A stretch of 64,000 bases of DNA from Hordeum vulgare subsp. vulgare. Taxonomy: Eukaryota > Streptophyta > Magnoliopsida > Poales > Poaceae. Below are positions 42,431 through 55,435 of the stretch, piece after piece. The stretch covers positions 170,296,689-170,360,688 of the forward strand of contig NC_058523.1 in NCBI RefSeq assembly GCF_904849725.1, read 5' to 3'. The stretch's first letter is position 1; every line of letters begins with the position of its first letter. The notes below the pieces were generated by a model. The model searched no databases and was not told where the DNA came from. It saw only the letters and a list, made by a program, of their open reading frames with translations. The position numbers and the translations under genes are program-made.

Positions 42431-44348
42431 CCTCCAGGATGTTGATAAGATTATTGATGCACCACCAAGCCTCTAGATTTATCTATTTGAATTATGCCCT
42501 AGAGGCAATAATAAATATAGTTATTATTATAATTCCTGTATCAAGATAATCGTTTATTATCCATGCTATAATTGTATTGAATGAAGACTTATATACATGT
42601 GTGGATACATAGACAAAACACTGTCCCTAGCAAGCCTCTAGTTGGCTAGCCAGTTGATCAAAGATAGTCAGTGTCTTCTGATTATGAACAAGGTGTTGTT
42701 TCTTGATAACTGGATCACGTCATTAGGAGAATCACGTGATGGACTAGACCCAAACTAATAGACGTAGCATGTTGATCGTGTCATTTTGTTGCTACTGTTT
42801 TCTGCATGTCAAGTATTTGTTCCTATGACCATGCGATCATATAACTCACTGACACCGGAGGAATACTTTGTGTCTATCAAACGGCGCAACGTAACTGGGT
42901 GACTATAAAGATGCTCTACAGGTATCTCCGAAGGTGTTCGTTGAGTTAGTATGGATCGAGACTGGGATTTGTCACTCCGTGTGACGGAGAGGTATCTCGG
43001 GGCCCACTCGGTAATACAACATCACACACAAGCCTTGCAAGCAATGTGACTTAGTGTAAGTCGCGGGATCTTGTATTACGGAACAAGTAAAGAGACTTGC
43101 CGGTAAACGAGATTGAAATAGGTATGCGGATACTGACGATCGAATCTCGGGCAAGTAACATACCGAAGGACAAAGGGAATGACATACGGGATTATATGAA
43201 TCCTTGGCACTGAGGTTCAAACGATAAGATCTTCGTAGAATATGTAGGATCCAATATGGGCATCCAGGTCCCGCTATTGGATATTGACCGAGGAGTCTCT
43301 CGGGTCATGTCTACATAGTTCTCGAACCCGCAGGGTCTGCACACTGAAGGTTCGACGTTGTTTTATGCGTATTTGAGTTATATGGTTGGTTACCGAATGT
43401 TGTTCGAAGTCCCGGATGAGATCACGGACGTCACGAGGCTTTCCGGAATGGTCCGGAAACGAAGATTAATATATAGGATGACCACATTTGATTACCGGAA
43501 GGTTTTCAGAGTTACCGTGAATGTACTGGGAATGACGAATGGGTTCCGGGTGTTCACGGGGGGGGGGGGGGGGAACCCACCCCGGGGAAGCCCATAGGCA
43601 TTGGGTGTGGCGCACCAGCCCTTAGTGGGCTTGTGGGACAACCCAAGAAAGCCCTATGCACCATAGGAAGAAAAATCAAAGAGAAAAGAAAAAAAAGAGG
43701 AGGTGGGAAAAGGGGGAAGGACTCCTCCTTCCAAACCTAGTTGGACTCGGTTTGGAAGGGGAGGGTTGCCCCCCTAGGCTCGGCCGACCCCCTTGGGAGT
43801 CCTTGGACCCCAAGTCAAGGCTCCCCCTCTTCCCTCTATATATACGGAGGTTCTAGGGCTGATTTGACACAACTTTGCCACGGCAGCCCGACCACATATC
43901 TCCACGGTTTTACCTCTAGATCACGTTTCTGCGGAGCTCGGGCGGAGCCCTGCTGAGTTAAGATCACCACCAACCTCCGGAGCGCCGTCATGCTGCCGGA
44001 GAACTCTTCTACTTCTCCGCCTTTCTTGCTGGATCAAGAAGGCCGAGATCATCGTCGAGCTGTACGTGTGCTGAACGCGGAGGTGCCGTCCGTTCGGCAC
44101 TAGATCGTGGGACTGATCGCGGGACGGTTCGCGGGGCGAATCGAGGGACGTGAGGACGTTCCACTACATCAACCGCGTTCACTAACGCTTCTGTTGTGCG
44201 GTCTACAAGGGTACGTAGATTGAACATCCCCTCTCGTAGATGGACATCACCATGATAGGTCTTCGTGCGCGTAGGAAATTTTTGTTTCCCATGTGACGTT
44301 CCACAACATTATCTTCTTGAGGTCCGGTTGCTGCTCCGCCATCGCCAT
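42431..44348 (-). pseudogene. Captured exon of an unidentified gene, split by the LTR
   Basis: With the solo LTR and one TTATC copy removed, minus-strand 44348-44314 joins 42483-42431 in one open frame: MAMAEQQPDLKKI continuing NLEAWWCINNLINILEG, then a good donor GTAAGT. A start codon in good context followed by a donor site is what a captured first exon looks like. I do not recognise the parent gene. Confidence 0.5.
42484..44308 (+). mobile_element. Solo BARE/Angela LTR in Helitron-2
   Basis: 1825 bp, flanked by TTATC on both sides (42479-42483 and 44309-44313), a perfect 5-bp duplication. It runs from TATTTGAATTATGCCCTAGA (first TG mutated to TA) to GTTCCACAACA, in plus orientation. The TATA region is CTCTATATATACGG near 43835. 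No internal element sequence remains. Confidence 0.93.
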
Positions 44349-44546
44349 CGTACCTATCGGTTCTGCCCCGAGACGACCGCCGTAAACCCTAGAGGAGGTT
44401 GGTCTCTCTTGCGTCTGTCGATTCGTGGGGGTTTGAGATGGTGGGAATGGGAGACATGGAGGCCATCTTATGAGGGATTCAAGCCGTTTCGTTTTTAGGA
44501 GGTTTGCTTCCACTTCAGCTGGTCGTGGAATGGAGATCGGAATTGG

Positions 44547-44875
44547 AGGGGCGTGGATTGTGGAGCACCGAGGGGTCATCTCGTATTTGGGATTGATGAT
44601 GTGGTTAGACCGCTGACGTGGAATGAAGAGGGGCGTGGATTGTGGAGCACCGAGGGGTCATCTCGTATTTGGGATTGATGATGTGGTTAGACCGCTGACG
44701 TGGAATGAAGAGGGGCGTGGATTGTGGAGCACCGAGGGGTCATCTCGTATTTGGGATTGATGATGTGGTTAGACCGCTGACGTGGAATGAAGAGGGGCGT
44801 GGATTGTGGAGCACCGAGGGGTCATCTCATATTTGGGATTGATGATGTGGTTAGACCGCTGATGTGGAATGAAGT
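44547..44875 (+). repeat. Four tandem 82-bp repeats
   Basis: GCGTGGATTGTGGAGCACCG starts at 44551, 44633, 44715 and 44797, exactly 82 bp apart and nearly identical. Located in Helitron-2. Confidence 0.95.
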
Positions 44876-45032
44876 GAATGGATGCATGTCGATTGGTGAT
44901 GTGGATAGGCTGTATGTCAAGAGAAATAAGGTGGTGGGGGGGGGCTTCTCTTGCCAGCGAAGGATGATGAAGTGGAGTCACGAGGAGCCAGGAAAATTAG
45001 GTAGTGGAAGGCGTCTATTGAGATATAGAAGA

Positions 45033-46055
45033 TAATTTCATCACATGTGTTGTACTGAAGGATACACCCAGGTTCACCAAGGATCACCTTGTCCATGATT
45101 GTTCTCAAACAAATCATTTATTCATAGATGCCACTTACTCCTAGAAGAAAATTAAATAAATGCATTAGCATCTTCAAGTAAGCATGGTTGACATTTCCAA
45201 ACACAGTAAGTACATCTTAGGTGATATTATTTATTGTATGATGATTTACGACATCAGTCGTTGTATCCACCCGCGGTATTATTGCCACTATAACTCCACC
45301 TTGAGGAAAATATTTTATGGCTATTCTCTTAATAGCTATGTATGTACATTTGCATTTTATATATAACCAACTTCACTTGATTCTCAAGCTAAGTACGTAA
45401 ATGGATGAATATTTGTTCACCTTGAATATTTCCCTTAAGAGAAACATACTGCCATGAGCACATTTGGAATGGTCACAAATAGAACCATGAGGAATTCAAA
45501 GTAAAGTGGAGGCTAAAGACAACCAATGACAGAATTGTCTTTTAATTGGGAATTGATCATTTCCAAATGATCATAAAGACAACTCTTAAGTTTGTCAAAT
45601 GTGTGGCTACATAAATATCGTACATATGATTACCAAACCCTCAAACATATGGTCAAACCACACCATGAGTTTATTAAAAGGCAAATAAGTTCATTGGGGT
45701 ATTTGAAAATTTGCAAACATATGACCAGAAACTATTCTGGTAAATGATGTTCTCGAATCTTCATCAGAAGGAGAACCAAAAATATAGTGCAATAAAAGAA
45801 TGATCAATTCGTTTGCGCCTATGATATGTTTACATAATTCATTTTTCAGTAATATGGGAGACCTCATGTAATATCCCGATTATTCCCAAAATATTGTTTG
45901 CCTATAGTCGTACTACTACATGTAGTATAAATGTCCAATATCCTATTTCTTGGACATTATATTTGATAAATTTTGAATGTATGAATCAATTCATACTCAG
46001 TTTTGTTGCGTAAAAATAATTTTCTAAATCTTACAAAATATTTGGCTTTAAGCCT
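45033..46055. other. Copia C internal sequence, no readable motif
   Basis: AT-rich, many stops in all frames. By position it should correspond to protease/pre-integrase. Nothing else recognised. Confidence 0.4.
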
Positions 46056-48965
46056 TACAATCCTGGTTTGGGGTTGATTAGAAAATTATTGACAATTCTA
46101 TTGGTCACAACTTAAGAAGTTGCAAGATTTCCCAAATCATCAAATTTTATGTGCACCACATGTGCCATAGGGGAAATTAATTTAAGGAACTCTCACCTTA
46201 CAATTCGAAATGAGCCAACTCATTCTTCCTTGAACACATTCAGAAGATATGTGGATTACTCAACCATTATGTGGTATTATATAGATACTTCATGGTACTC
46301 ATGGAAACATTTATAAAATGATTTCAAGTTAGTCCCTTGTCACACAAAACCATGAATGATATAACTAAATTAATTGCTCAAATTCTCAAAGTAAGAGCAA
46401 GTTATCCTAAACAAGGGATAAATCCATTCGAATGGACAACTTCGATGAACTCATTTTACAAGCAATGCCTGATTATACATAATACTTTATGTACATACCC
46501 AGAATGGTTTAGTTAAATATCTTATCAAAGATAGTCAAATTAATAATATGGCAAACTTATAGAATCGTAATTTACAAGCATCATGCTAGACAAATACAAC
46601 ATTACACACCATAAGTATGATATAGATCATACCAACTGCATAGCATACTACTTTCTCCTTGTAGTAATTACGTGGAAATCAACAAAGTATTTCCTATCTG
46701 CGATAATTCGGTTACATACCAATATCACCACTCCACCATACATCAATGGGCTCTCACAAAAAAATAGGGATCTATATGAGGAATAAAAAATTATCCGTCA
46801 ATCAAAATTATTCATAACCCGTATGCTGATTGCATCAGCAATAAGGACATTTTTGGCATTAGGGGGAGATTAGTACCACAAAGAATGCCAAGAAATAAAT
46901 TAGAAATGTTATTCACATTCAGTCCTTATATCCACGTACTCAAAGAATCTGAACAAGAAGTTTAGAATCACATATTTGCAACACAATGCAAATCTGCCAC
47001 ATACATTTACTGATGACAAAGGTGTTACTGAATTATATTCCTCTAGTAAAGTGTCAGAAAGAGTGGAGGTACCTGATAAACCACTCTTCTCCCTAAATGA
47101 GAGCAAGAGGGGGAGAAAACTGACCACACGAGATATAATCTCGCATATGCTTCCGCGGAAATAGAGGAAATCAAATCCTCAACCATTAAATGTAATTAAA
47201 CATCAAGTTGAAAGACACCTCACTGGATTCTCACCATCCAAAGCCCGACATAAATGTGCACAAATGTTTTGGTGTCGGGACATCGAAACACATTGACTCC
47301 ATTGTTGTAGGAAATCACAAGGAGTTAAAAGGAATAAATACATTTCCACAAATTTCATTGATTCCTCCAGAATCATATAACATAAGTCTATATTTGTCGA
47401 CATATATTTCTTCTCAAAATTGCTAAAACCTTTTGGGCCCTGAACCAATCCATGGTAGAGTGCCTCTTGTACTCATATTGGTTCACGTAAAAGGAAGCAA
47501 GTAATGAAGAATATCACTCGCTCTGCAAAGGAGTGGTATTCACCACAGTAATACCTACTCCACATAAGTATCTTTCTTATAGAATACTAGAACTTCTCAT
47601 TCATAGACAAAGTAAATGAGGTGGTGAGAAAGCGAGGCTTGTAGCAAAAGGGTTCACGCAGAGACCCGACATCGAATACGATGTAACATACCTTCTTGGT
47701 ATGAGTGGAACTATGTTTCGATAATAAATACCATTAGCAGTACAAATAATATTATCCATGTAGTTAATGGATGCAGTGACTACAGACTCATATGCGTCAC
47801 TCGTTTCGGAAATCTATATTAAAGTCCCTGAAGGGCTTCATTTCCGAATCCAAAAACAAATCACAACATGTATTGTGTAAAACTTCATAAGTCACTGCGT
47901 GACTAGAAATAGTCATGAATTATATGGTACTACCGACTAGACGAGTTCCTTCTTCAGAGGATTACTCAAAGGATGATGATTGTTTATGTGTTAATAAAGG
48001 AATACCAAAATTTTATTTCCTTACATCACCTGAGTGTATATGATGATTGCATCATCAATGTCTCTACAAGACCTAAACATACATAAAATCATCTCAATAC
48101 GAAAAATTTGGATTCAACCAAATTTAGCTTAAGTTTACAACTTGAGCATTCTCTCAAGAATACATATCAGTCTACATATATCCAAACATATACGAGAAGT
48201 TCAATTTGGATATATCATATCAACAAAAGATATGTATGGTCATACTACCTTTGATAAGGTACAAATCCATTCAAACCTAGGGGTGGTAATGAAGTGATAC
48301 TAGGACCTGAAGTTCTATATCTCACTAATACCAAAGCACTCATATACTTGCAAACTACGTCAGGCCTGACACTATATTTGCTATCTTTATTCGGAGTGCA
48401 GCCTCAAACAAAAGGTATATGGTTGATATAAGTACTATCATCTTATATTTAAAGATTACAGTAAATCTTCAATATTTCCATCAGGAAATAGAAGATATGA
48501 CCATGATATGATGTAATGATATTGGCTCTTTATTTGATCCCAATGACGCCATATCAATGACTGAATTTGCTGGAATAGCCTTCACATGGAAGTCATATAA
48601 ATGGATTTTAATGGTTATTTCCACTTATCATTCTGACATAATAGCTTTATCCTAAAGCATTGCACAAATATATATGGCTTGGCAGAATGATTAACCGCAC
48701 TCAAAATCGTGTGGTCGAGATTCATCAGAATCACATAACTTGATTTATCAAGATACTTCCACTTTTGTTACTCAATACCTACAGGTTATATGAAGAGCAA
48801 TATCATAAATCACATTGCTCAGAAATTACTTATCCTCATGGATTATAGAAAGTTGAGGAAATAATTTGCAAACAAAATATTGTGATAATCCAACAGATTA
48901 TACACAATCTCATGTTCATGTCAATGGCATTGGTATGAGACATCCTCCATATTTGCAAAGTTCAG
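46056..48965 (+). pseudogene. Decayed Copia pol (integrase, RT, RNase H)
   Basis: Fragments in shifting frames match Copia pol in the right order. Integrase: DNSIGHNLRSCKISQII at about 46090, RYFMVLM near 46280 and VHTQNGLVKYLIK near 46495. Reverse transcriptase: RLVAKGFTQRPDIEYDV near 47640, then LMDAVTT and EIYIKVPEGL near 47800. The RT end is at about 48300-48400 (EVLYLTNTKALIYLQ). Multiple stops and indels lie between all of these. It is far older than the BARE-like copy. Confidence 0.75.
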
Positions 48966-49594
48966 GGGGAGTAATCTCCCAGACTATAACCTATTAACAA
49001 TCATCAGATTGCATATATTGTACTCTTTTCCCTTGATGAGTTTTTCCATAATGGTTTCTCATAAAAGGTTTTTAACGAGATAATATAAACACAAGTGTCT
49101 TTATATGCCATATCATTTTCTCCTTGTATTTTCCCACTCGGTTTTAAAGGAGTTTTCAATGGCATGTACAATTGCACTCTTTTCCCTTATGAGTTTTCTC
49201 TCAAGTTTCTCATAATGGTTTTTAGTGAGGCAATATCTTCTCAAAGATCATATGTCATACTTTCAAATTTCCCTACCGGGGTTTTTAAAGGAAGTACACA
49301 AGACATATTAATTGTTCTCTAAACTTATCAATGAGTTCTCTTCTTCAAAGGTTTTCTCATATGAGTTATCGAGAGACAATGATCATCATATGTTGCATCA
49401 TTTTCTCCTTATTTTTCCCACCGGGTTTGAAGGAGTTTTAGCAACATATCTACTCTATTCTCCTCATATTTTCCCCATAGGGTTTTTGGGGGAGACTCTC
49501 AATATTATCAGGAAGATTTCTCAAGATGGAAGATCTATATACAAGAAGCTTTCAACGATGAAACATTCAAGGAGCGATGTTGTACAAGGGGGAG
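48966..49594 (+). other. Copia C 3' untranslated region and polypurine tract
   Basis: After CAGGGGGAGTAATCTCCC (48962) comes a region with at least four degenerate repeats of TTTTCTCC...TTTTCCCACCGGGTTT...GGAGTTTT. It ends in the polypurine tract CAAGGGGGAG (49585-49594) that would prime plus-strand synthesis, immediately before the 3' LTR. Confidence 0.8.
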
Positions 49595-49814
49595 TGTTAA
49601 TAATTAATTAGTAGATTAATTCAAGGGATATGTCCAACGCCGAACAGTCATGTCTCCTCTCTCTCTCTATTGCCAACAGGCACCTGTTCTGGAGGGATGC
49701 CTCCGAACAGACACCTCTTCTTCGCACCTCTTCCAGATGTATATATACTTGAGAATCAATAGAAACATGACTAATCGTCCATTCACTTTCATTCAATCTC
49801 GTTTTACTATAACA
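49595..49814 (+). repeat. Copia C 3' LTR
   Basis: 220 bp. Shares AGATTAATTCAAGGGATATG, AGACACCTCTTCTTCGCACC and TTCACTTTCATTCAATCTCG with the 5' LTR, with roughly a dozen or more differences by eye. Confidence 0.88.
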
Positions 49815-49819
49815 ATATG

Positions 49820-50953
49820 CTAACCAAAGACGGCGACTTTCCTGAATATTTGCTGACAACACATCAAGGACAATCTCCAACCTACTTGTTCCTGCCACGA
49901 TGGAATTTTACTTTGCATCATGCATTACTGGTTGAGCACATGTGTATCTAGAACCGGAATACTCTTGTAGCAATGAAGAGTACCATATGTTTATCATGGT
50001 AGTGGAATCATGGTACACATTTGATAAAATTGGAATGGACACTGTGACAAAGACTAGAAATGAACCAACTCTATACAAAAACTACAATCTAGAAAGTACC
50101 CACAAGAGACATTTTTAATAATTGTGAGTGCAATAACATGGTGCTTTACTAGGTCCAATTAATTGTTCTCCACTTGCCGTGGAAGAAAAAGTATATAATT
50201 TAAACCAATAAGGTCGTTGGACAACTCGCTACCATGGTGAGCCCTCGATTCGTGGCATTTCTGTACATCGGATCTCGTCAACTCGATCGTTCAGCCATTG
50301 AATTTTCACTAGCTAGTTTTCCCATTTTCACTTTGTGGTAGCTTTTGCATGCCCAATGGCCGGTGGGTTCACTTCGTGTAGCCATTGGATGGTGAGCATC
50401 ATATGGTGGGGAAATATCTAGACATATATATCCAGTTGAAAGTGGGTAGTCGTGAGTTATTATTGTTGACATCACCCTTGAGGCGAATAGGTTGGGAGGA
50501 GACACTTTAATCCCCTATTTTTCTATGTGTCCGATTGAAACCTTTGCTCATATGTATGCGGTGAATGTTAGCAATCATAGAAGACTAGATGATGGTTGAG
50601 TATGTAGACTTTCTTAAAAGCTCCGACATGTGACCCTTCCTGAAAATGTGATGAATTGTGTTGCAAAGTTGACTGAAAACATAGTTTTTTAGTTTTCAAT
50701 AGAGTTTACGCTTCACACTTCAAAGTTGTGATGAATTGTTACTTGTTTATGAGAGGTTTTTATGATGGAAGTTATATGATGAAAATAATGTGACAAAGTA
50801 TTTTATAAAGTTTATTTGTTGTTATGATAATGAGCATGATGCTAGTATGTTAGTATTTTTGTTTTGTTCGATACCTCTCTCTCAAAGCATGTTGTCATGA
50901 TTTCCGTTATCGGCTTTCACTTGAGGACAAGAGAGGTCTAAGCTTGGGGGAGT
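49820..50953 (+). mobile_element. Gypsy element 3' internal region
   Basis: From about 50550 on it reads as a Gypsy 3' end, finishing with GAGGACAAGAGAGGTCTAAG and the polypurine tract GCTTGGGGGAG directly before the LTR at 50954. 49820-50550 has no recognised feature. No coding domain is readable. Confidence 0.6.
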
Positions 50954-53496
50954 TGATACGTACATTTTGCATCATGATTTTCAACTATTATTTATAGTGT
51001 TTTTATGCATTATACCACTTTATGAAGTAATTCTAATGCCTTTTCTCCCATAATATACAAGGTTTACACCAAGAGGGGGAATGCCTGCAGATGGAATTCT
51101 GGACCTGAAAAAGCTATACGTGAGAGATACCTGTTCTGAACATATATAAATGGGCTGATACTCCACGAAGAATTTTTATGGAATAAATAAAAAATACTGG
51201 AAGAAAGAAGTACCAGAGGGGGCTGCCAGGTGGCCACTAGGCACGAGGGGGCGCCAGCCCCCTGGCGCGCCGTGGTGGGTAGTGCGCCATGATACGTCTC
51301 CGTCGTATCTATAAAATTTGATTGTTTCATGCCAATATTCTACAACTTTCATATACTTTTGGCAACTTTTTATACTATTTTTGGGACTAACATATTGATC
51401 CAGTGCCCAGTGCCAGTTCCTGTTTGTTGCATGTTTTTTGTTTCGCAGAATATCCATACCAAACGAAGTCCAAACGTAATAAAAACTTACGGGGATTTTT
51501 TTTGGAATATTTATGATTTTTGGGAAGAAGAATCAATGCGAGGCGATGCACGGAGGGCCCACAAGCCTTGTAGCCGCCACCAGGAGGTACGGTGGCGTCT
51601 GGCAGGCTTGTGGCCACTCCTTAAGGCGGTTGGTGCCCTTCTTTCGCCGCAAGAAAGATAATATCCAGAAGAAAATTGTGTTAAATTGTCAGCCCAATCG
51701 GAGTTACGGATCTCCGGGAATTTAAGAAACGGTGAAACGCAGAATCTGGGAGCGCAAAAACAAAAGGACACACAGAGAGAGAGAGAGATCCAATCTCGGA
51801 GGGGCTCTCGCCCCTCCGCCACCATGGAGACCATGGACCAGAGGGGAAACCCTTCTCCCATCTAGGGAGGATGTCAAGGAAGAAGAAGAAGGAGGGGGGC
51901 TCTCTCCCCCTCTCTCCCGGCGGCACCGGAATGCCGCCCGGGACATCATCGTGTGACGACGATCTACACGAACACCTCCGTCATCTTCACCAACATATCC
52001 ATCATCTTCCCCCATCTATATTCAGCGTTTCACTCTCTCGCAACCCACTGTACCCTCTACTTGAACATGGTGCTTTATGCTACATATTATTATCCAATGA
52101 TGTGTTGCTATCCTATGATGTCTGAGTAGATTATCGTTGTCCTATCGGTGATTTGGTTTAATTTGCTTGTGGTTATGTTGCTGTCCTTTGGTGCCCATCA
52201 TATGATAGCGCACGTGGATCACACCATAGGGTTAGTTGTATGTTGAGAGGACTATGTATTGGCAGGCTAGAGCGACAGAAGCTTCAAACCTAGCATAGAA
52301 ATTGCCGCATATGGGATTGAAGGGGGACCAATATATCTTATTGCTATGGTTGGGTTTTACCTTAATGAACGTTAGTAGTTGCGGACGCTTGCTAATAGTT
52401 CCAATCATAAGTGCATAGGATTCCAAGTAAGGGATGACATGCTAGCAGAGGCCTCTCCCACATGATACTTGCTATCGATCTAGTAACGTAGTCAATTGCT
52501 TAGGGACAATTCTGCAACTCCTACCACCACTTTTTCACACTCGTTAGACACTCGTAGTTTTTTCTTTATCTAATCAGCCCCTAGTTTTATTTACGTGTTC
52601 TTTACTTTCTTGCAAGCCTTTCCTATCACTCCTACAAAGTACTTCTAGTTTCATACTTGTTCTAGGTAAAGCAAACGTAAAGTGTGCGTAGAGTTGTATC
52701 GGTGGTCGATAGAACTTGAGGGAATATTTGTCCTACCTTTAGCTCCTCGTTGGGTTCGACACTCTTACTTATCGAGAAAAGGCTACAATTGATCCCCTAT
52801 ACTTGTGGGTTATCAGGCCACCCGACCCACTTCTGCGACCATCTTCTAGCATATATTCACGTTTGAACTTGAAAAAATAAGGAGAGGACTTTTAGGACGG
52901 AGTGCCGCCATCTCGAGGCGGAACTTGGGTAGGAGCACTTTTGCCCTCTAGTGGAGCGATTTCGCTGGGGGAATATCTCTCCGAGAGAGGGATATCGAGG
53001 CCATCGTCATCACCAACAGCGCTCTCATCTTGGGGAGGCCAATCTTCATCAACATATTCAACAACACCATCTCCTCTCAAAACCGTAGTTCATCTCTTGT
53101 GCTCAATCTTGTACCGGAACCTCAGATTACGGAACCTGAGATCGGTACCTGGGGGTGACTAGTAGTGTTGGTTACATCTTGTAGTTGATGCTTTGTGGTT
53201 TATTTGGTGGAAGATCATATGTTCAGATCCAATATGCTATTTAATACCCCACTAATCATGAGCATGTTCATCACTTGTGACTAGTTACTTTTGTTCTTGA
53301 GGCGATGGGAGAAGTCATGTTGCAAGTAGTCATGTGATGTTGATATTCGTTCGATATTTGGATGGTATGAATGTTGTGATTCCCTTAGTGGTGTCATGTG
53401 AACGTCGACTACATGACACTTCACCATGTTTGGGCCTAATAGAGTGCATTGTGGAATAGTTATTACATCTTGGGTTGCGAGAGTGACAGAAACTTA
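50954..53496 (+). repeat. Gypsy LTR, split by a solo LTR and cut at its end
   Basis: Starts TGATACGTACATTTTGCATC after the polypurine tract. 50954-51289 and 52816-53496 are together collinear with the solo LTR at 55436-56957 (for example GGAATTCTGGACC, AGTTCATCTCTTGT, TGTTCAGATCC, AACGTCGACTACAT, GAGTGACAGAA). The last third of the LTR is lost where the family-B Copia begins at 53497. Confidence 0.85.
51290..52815 (+). mobile_element. Solo Gypsy LTR (plus)
   Basis: 1526 bp, from TGATACGTCTCCGTCGTATC to ACTTGTGGGTTATCA, with TGATA...TATCA inverted tips. Flanks CGCCA and GGCCA differ by one base. It sits within another Gypsy LTR. No internal sequence remains. Confidence 0.88.
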
Positions 53497-54968
53497 TGAA
53501 AGCACATATGCTCCCTTGGAGGTTTTGATAATTCCTGACAACATACATTGTCAACTTACATTGTCTCTTGGACTAACACTTTTACCTAGTATATTTCAGG
53601 TATTGTCCACAGAGAGCTTTGGCTTTAGGATTGTGTGGAGAAGCCCCTTGATGAAGGAAAGGATAGAATTGGCTCAAGCTTCAAGCAAGAAGACTCTAAA
53701 TTTTCATTTGTGATAAATCACTTTGAGTCCATAGGAAAGCCAATACTGTTAAAAGGGGACGAGGTATTATGATGAATTGGTTGCTCAAGTGCTTAGGGAT
53801 AGCCACCAAAATACTCATCCATTCTCCCACAAAAATATATCTGTCCCAAGCCACATGAGAAAAATCGGGGCCACCAACAATTTCCATTCGACCCTACCGA
53901 TTTTACACTTAGACAGATCCTATGCCAAACCCGCCATCTCGGTACAACCAACATTCCTATCGGTGCCACCAAGATTGGGTGACCAACATTCTATTGAGAT
54001 GATTTCAAGTTTCGGAATTTACGATTTTGAAATCGGTCTCACCAAGTTTTGGAAACCACCGAGATTCATTTAGTGCAACTCAGTACTACCGAGATTCATT
54101 TAGGTGTCACCGAGTTGGGCAATAATGTTGTAACGATTGGATTTTGGGGATGCCTATATATACCCCTCCACCTACCTCTCACTCGTAGAGGAAGCACTCA
54201 AAACACACTTACACTTGCCAGATCCATTTTTCTTAGAGAGAGCCACCTACTCATGTGTTGAGATCAAGATATTCCATCCCTACCATTTGAACCTTGATTT
54301 CTAGCCTCCCCAAGTTGCTTTCCACAAGATCAATCTCTCATACACTTGCCAAATCTGAGAGAGGGTGAGTGAGTGTTGACGAGACTATCTTTTGAAGCAC
54401 AAGAGCAAGGAGTTCATCATTCTACCATATCTATTACCTTTTGGAGGGTGGCGCCTCCTAGATTGGTTAGGTGTCGCTTGGGAGCTCCCACTTCGTGTTG
54501 TGGATTTGAACCAAGATGTTTGTAAGGGAAAGTAGATCGCCTACTTCATGAAGATCTACCGTGTGTGAGGCTAGTCCTGTGCGGACGGAAGCTATGGTGG
54601 AATGGACCAGACCGCTTCTTCGTGGACCCCTTGTGGGTGGAGCCCTTTGTGGACTCTCGCAGCCGTTACCCTGTGTGGGTTAAAGTCTCCATGAACATGG
54701 ACATACGATAGCGCCACCTATCAGAACCGTGCCAAAAATCACCGTGTCAACTTCTTCGTGTTTGATCTTCCTAAACTCTACCCCTTACTTTATGTGCAAA
54801 GTCTTTACTTTCCGCTGCCATATTTGTTGACTAGCATGTGTAGGGCTCACTAGACTTGTTAGAACCGCTAAAATCAGCCAACCATTAAATTGGGAAAAGG
54901 GTAGGATTTTAATTTATGGAAGTAGTATATTCACTCCCCGTCTCGACACCTCTTCTATTGATCTCACA
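53497..54968 (+). repeat. Copia family-B 5' LTR
   Basis: 1472 bp from TGAAAGCACATATGCTCCC to CTATTGATCTCACA. Collinear with the remnant at 20663-23804. A TATA-like GCCTATATATACCCC is at about 54150. Confidence 0.85.
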
Positions 54969-54970
54969 AT

Positions 54971-54982
54971 TGGTATCAGAGC
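54971..54982 (+). other. Primer-binding site, initiator Met-tRNA type
   Basis: TGGTATCAGAGC, the standard plant Copia primer site, two bases after the LTR. Confidence 0.9.
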
Positions 54983-55022
54983 AAGGTCTCCAAAACCTTG
55001 GTTTAAACACCATTGGAGGAAG

Positions 55023-55435
55023 ATGGATGTGCCTAGTTTGTGGAATATTAGTTGTAGAGTGCCTGTTCTTGATGGGGAATATTTTAGACAATGGAAATAA
55101 GAAATGCTTGATATATTTATAAATTCCATTTGCGTAAATATGTTGAATTTCCCTATGAGCCGCCCGTTGATCCTTTGCATCCTTCTCATGATGAAGAACT
55201 TGATATGCTTGGTAATCTCAAAACTGTAAATCTAATCATTAGAGGACAACCAAGAAATGTGCTTAATCAATTGCAAAATTTTGAGTGTGCTCACACTTTG
55301 TGGAAAGACTTAGAGAAAATATATCCCGACTATTCACTGAAAAATCTTGAGTCCATTTTCCATAAATGCGTTGCCTTTCACAAAATGAAGCCAAACGATC
55401 CTAATTTTGATAAATGCCTTTTTGAGCTTCGTGAC
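55023..55435 (+). pseudogene. Family-B Copia gag, N-terminal part
   Basis: Starts MDVPSLWNISCRVPVLDGEY then FRQWK, the common Copia gag opening. A TAA follows at about 55098 and a one-base frameshift near 55130 leads into EFPYEPPVDPLHPSHDEELD and CAHTLWKDLEKIY. It ends at FELRD where the Gypsy solo LTR enters, and resumes at 56958 (DLMRAKGD). Confidence 0.8.

Larger units (their letters stand above)
40757..45032 (-). mobile_element. Helitron-2, split by a solo BARE LTR
   Basis: The 3' end on minus is CCGCAGCAACGCGCGG, a hairpin, then GGATTCAT-CTAG at 40757, followed by T. This is a standard Helitron terminus. The 5' end is less certain; TCTTCTATATCTCAATAGAC at 45032, preceded by A, fits a Helitron start. 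Without the LTR the element is about 2.45 kb. It carries a captured exon fragment but no Rep/helicase gene. It lies inside Copia C. Confidence 0.65.
33909..49814 (+). mobile_element. Old Copia retrotransposon C, full length with nested insertions
   Basis: 5' LTR 33909-34126 (218 bp) and 3' LTR 49595-49814 (220 bp) both start TGTTA, end ACTATAACA and match throughout with scattered changes. The flanks GTATG (33904-33908) and ATATG (49815-49819) are a target duplication with one change. A polypurine tract CAAGGGGGAG abuts the 3' LTR. Recognisable integrase and reverse transcriptase sequence lies at 46-49 kb. It is split by the PMD unit (about 34.99-39.38 kb) and Helitron-2 (40757-45032). Many stops and indels make it the most decayed element here. 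Confidence 0.88.
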
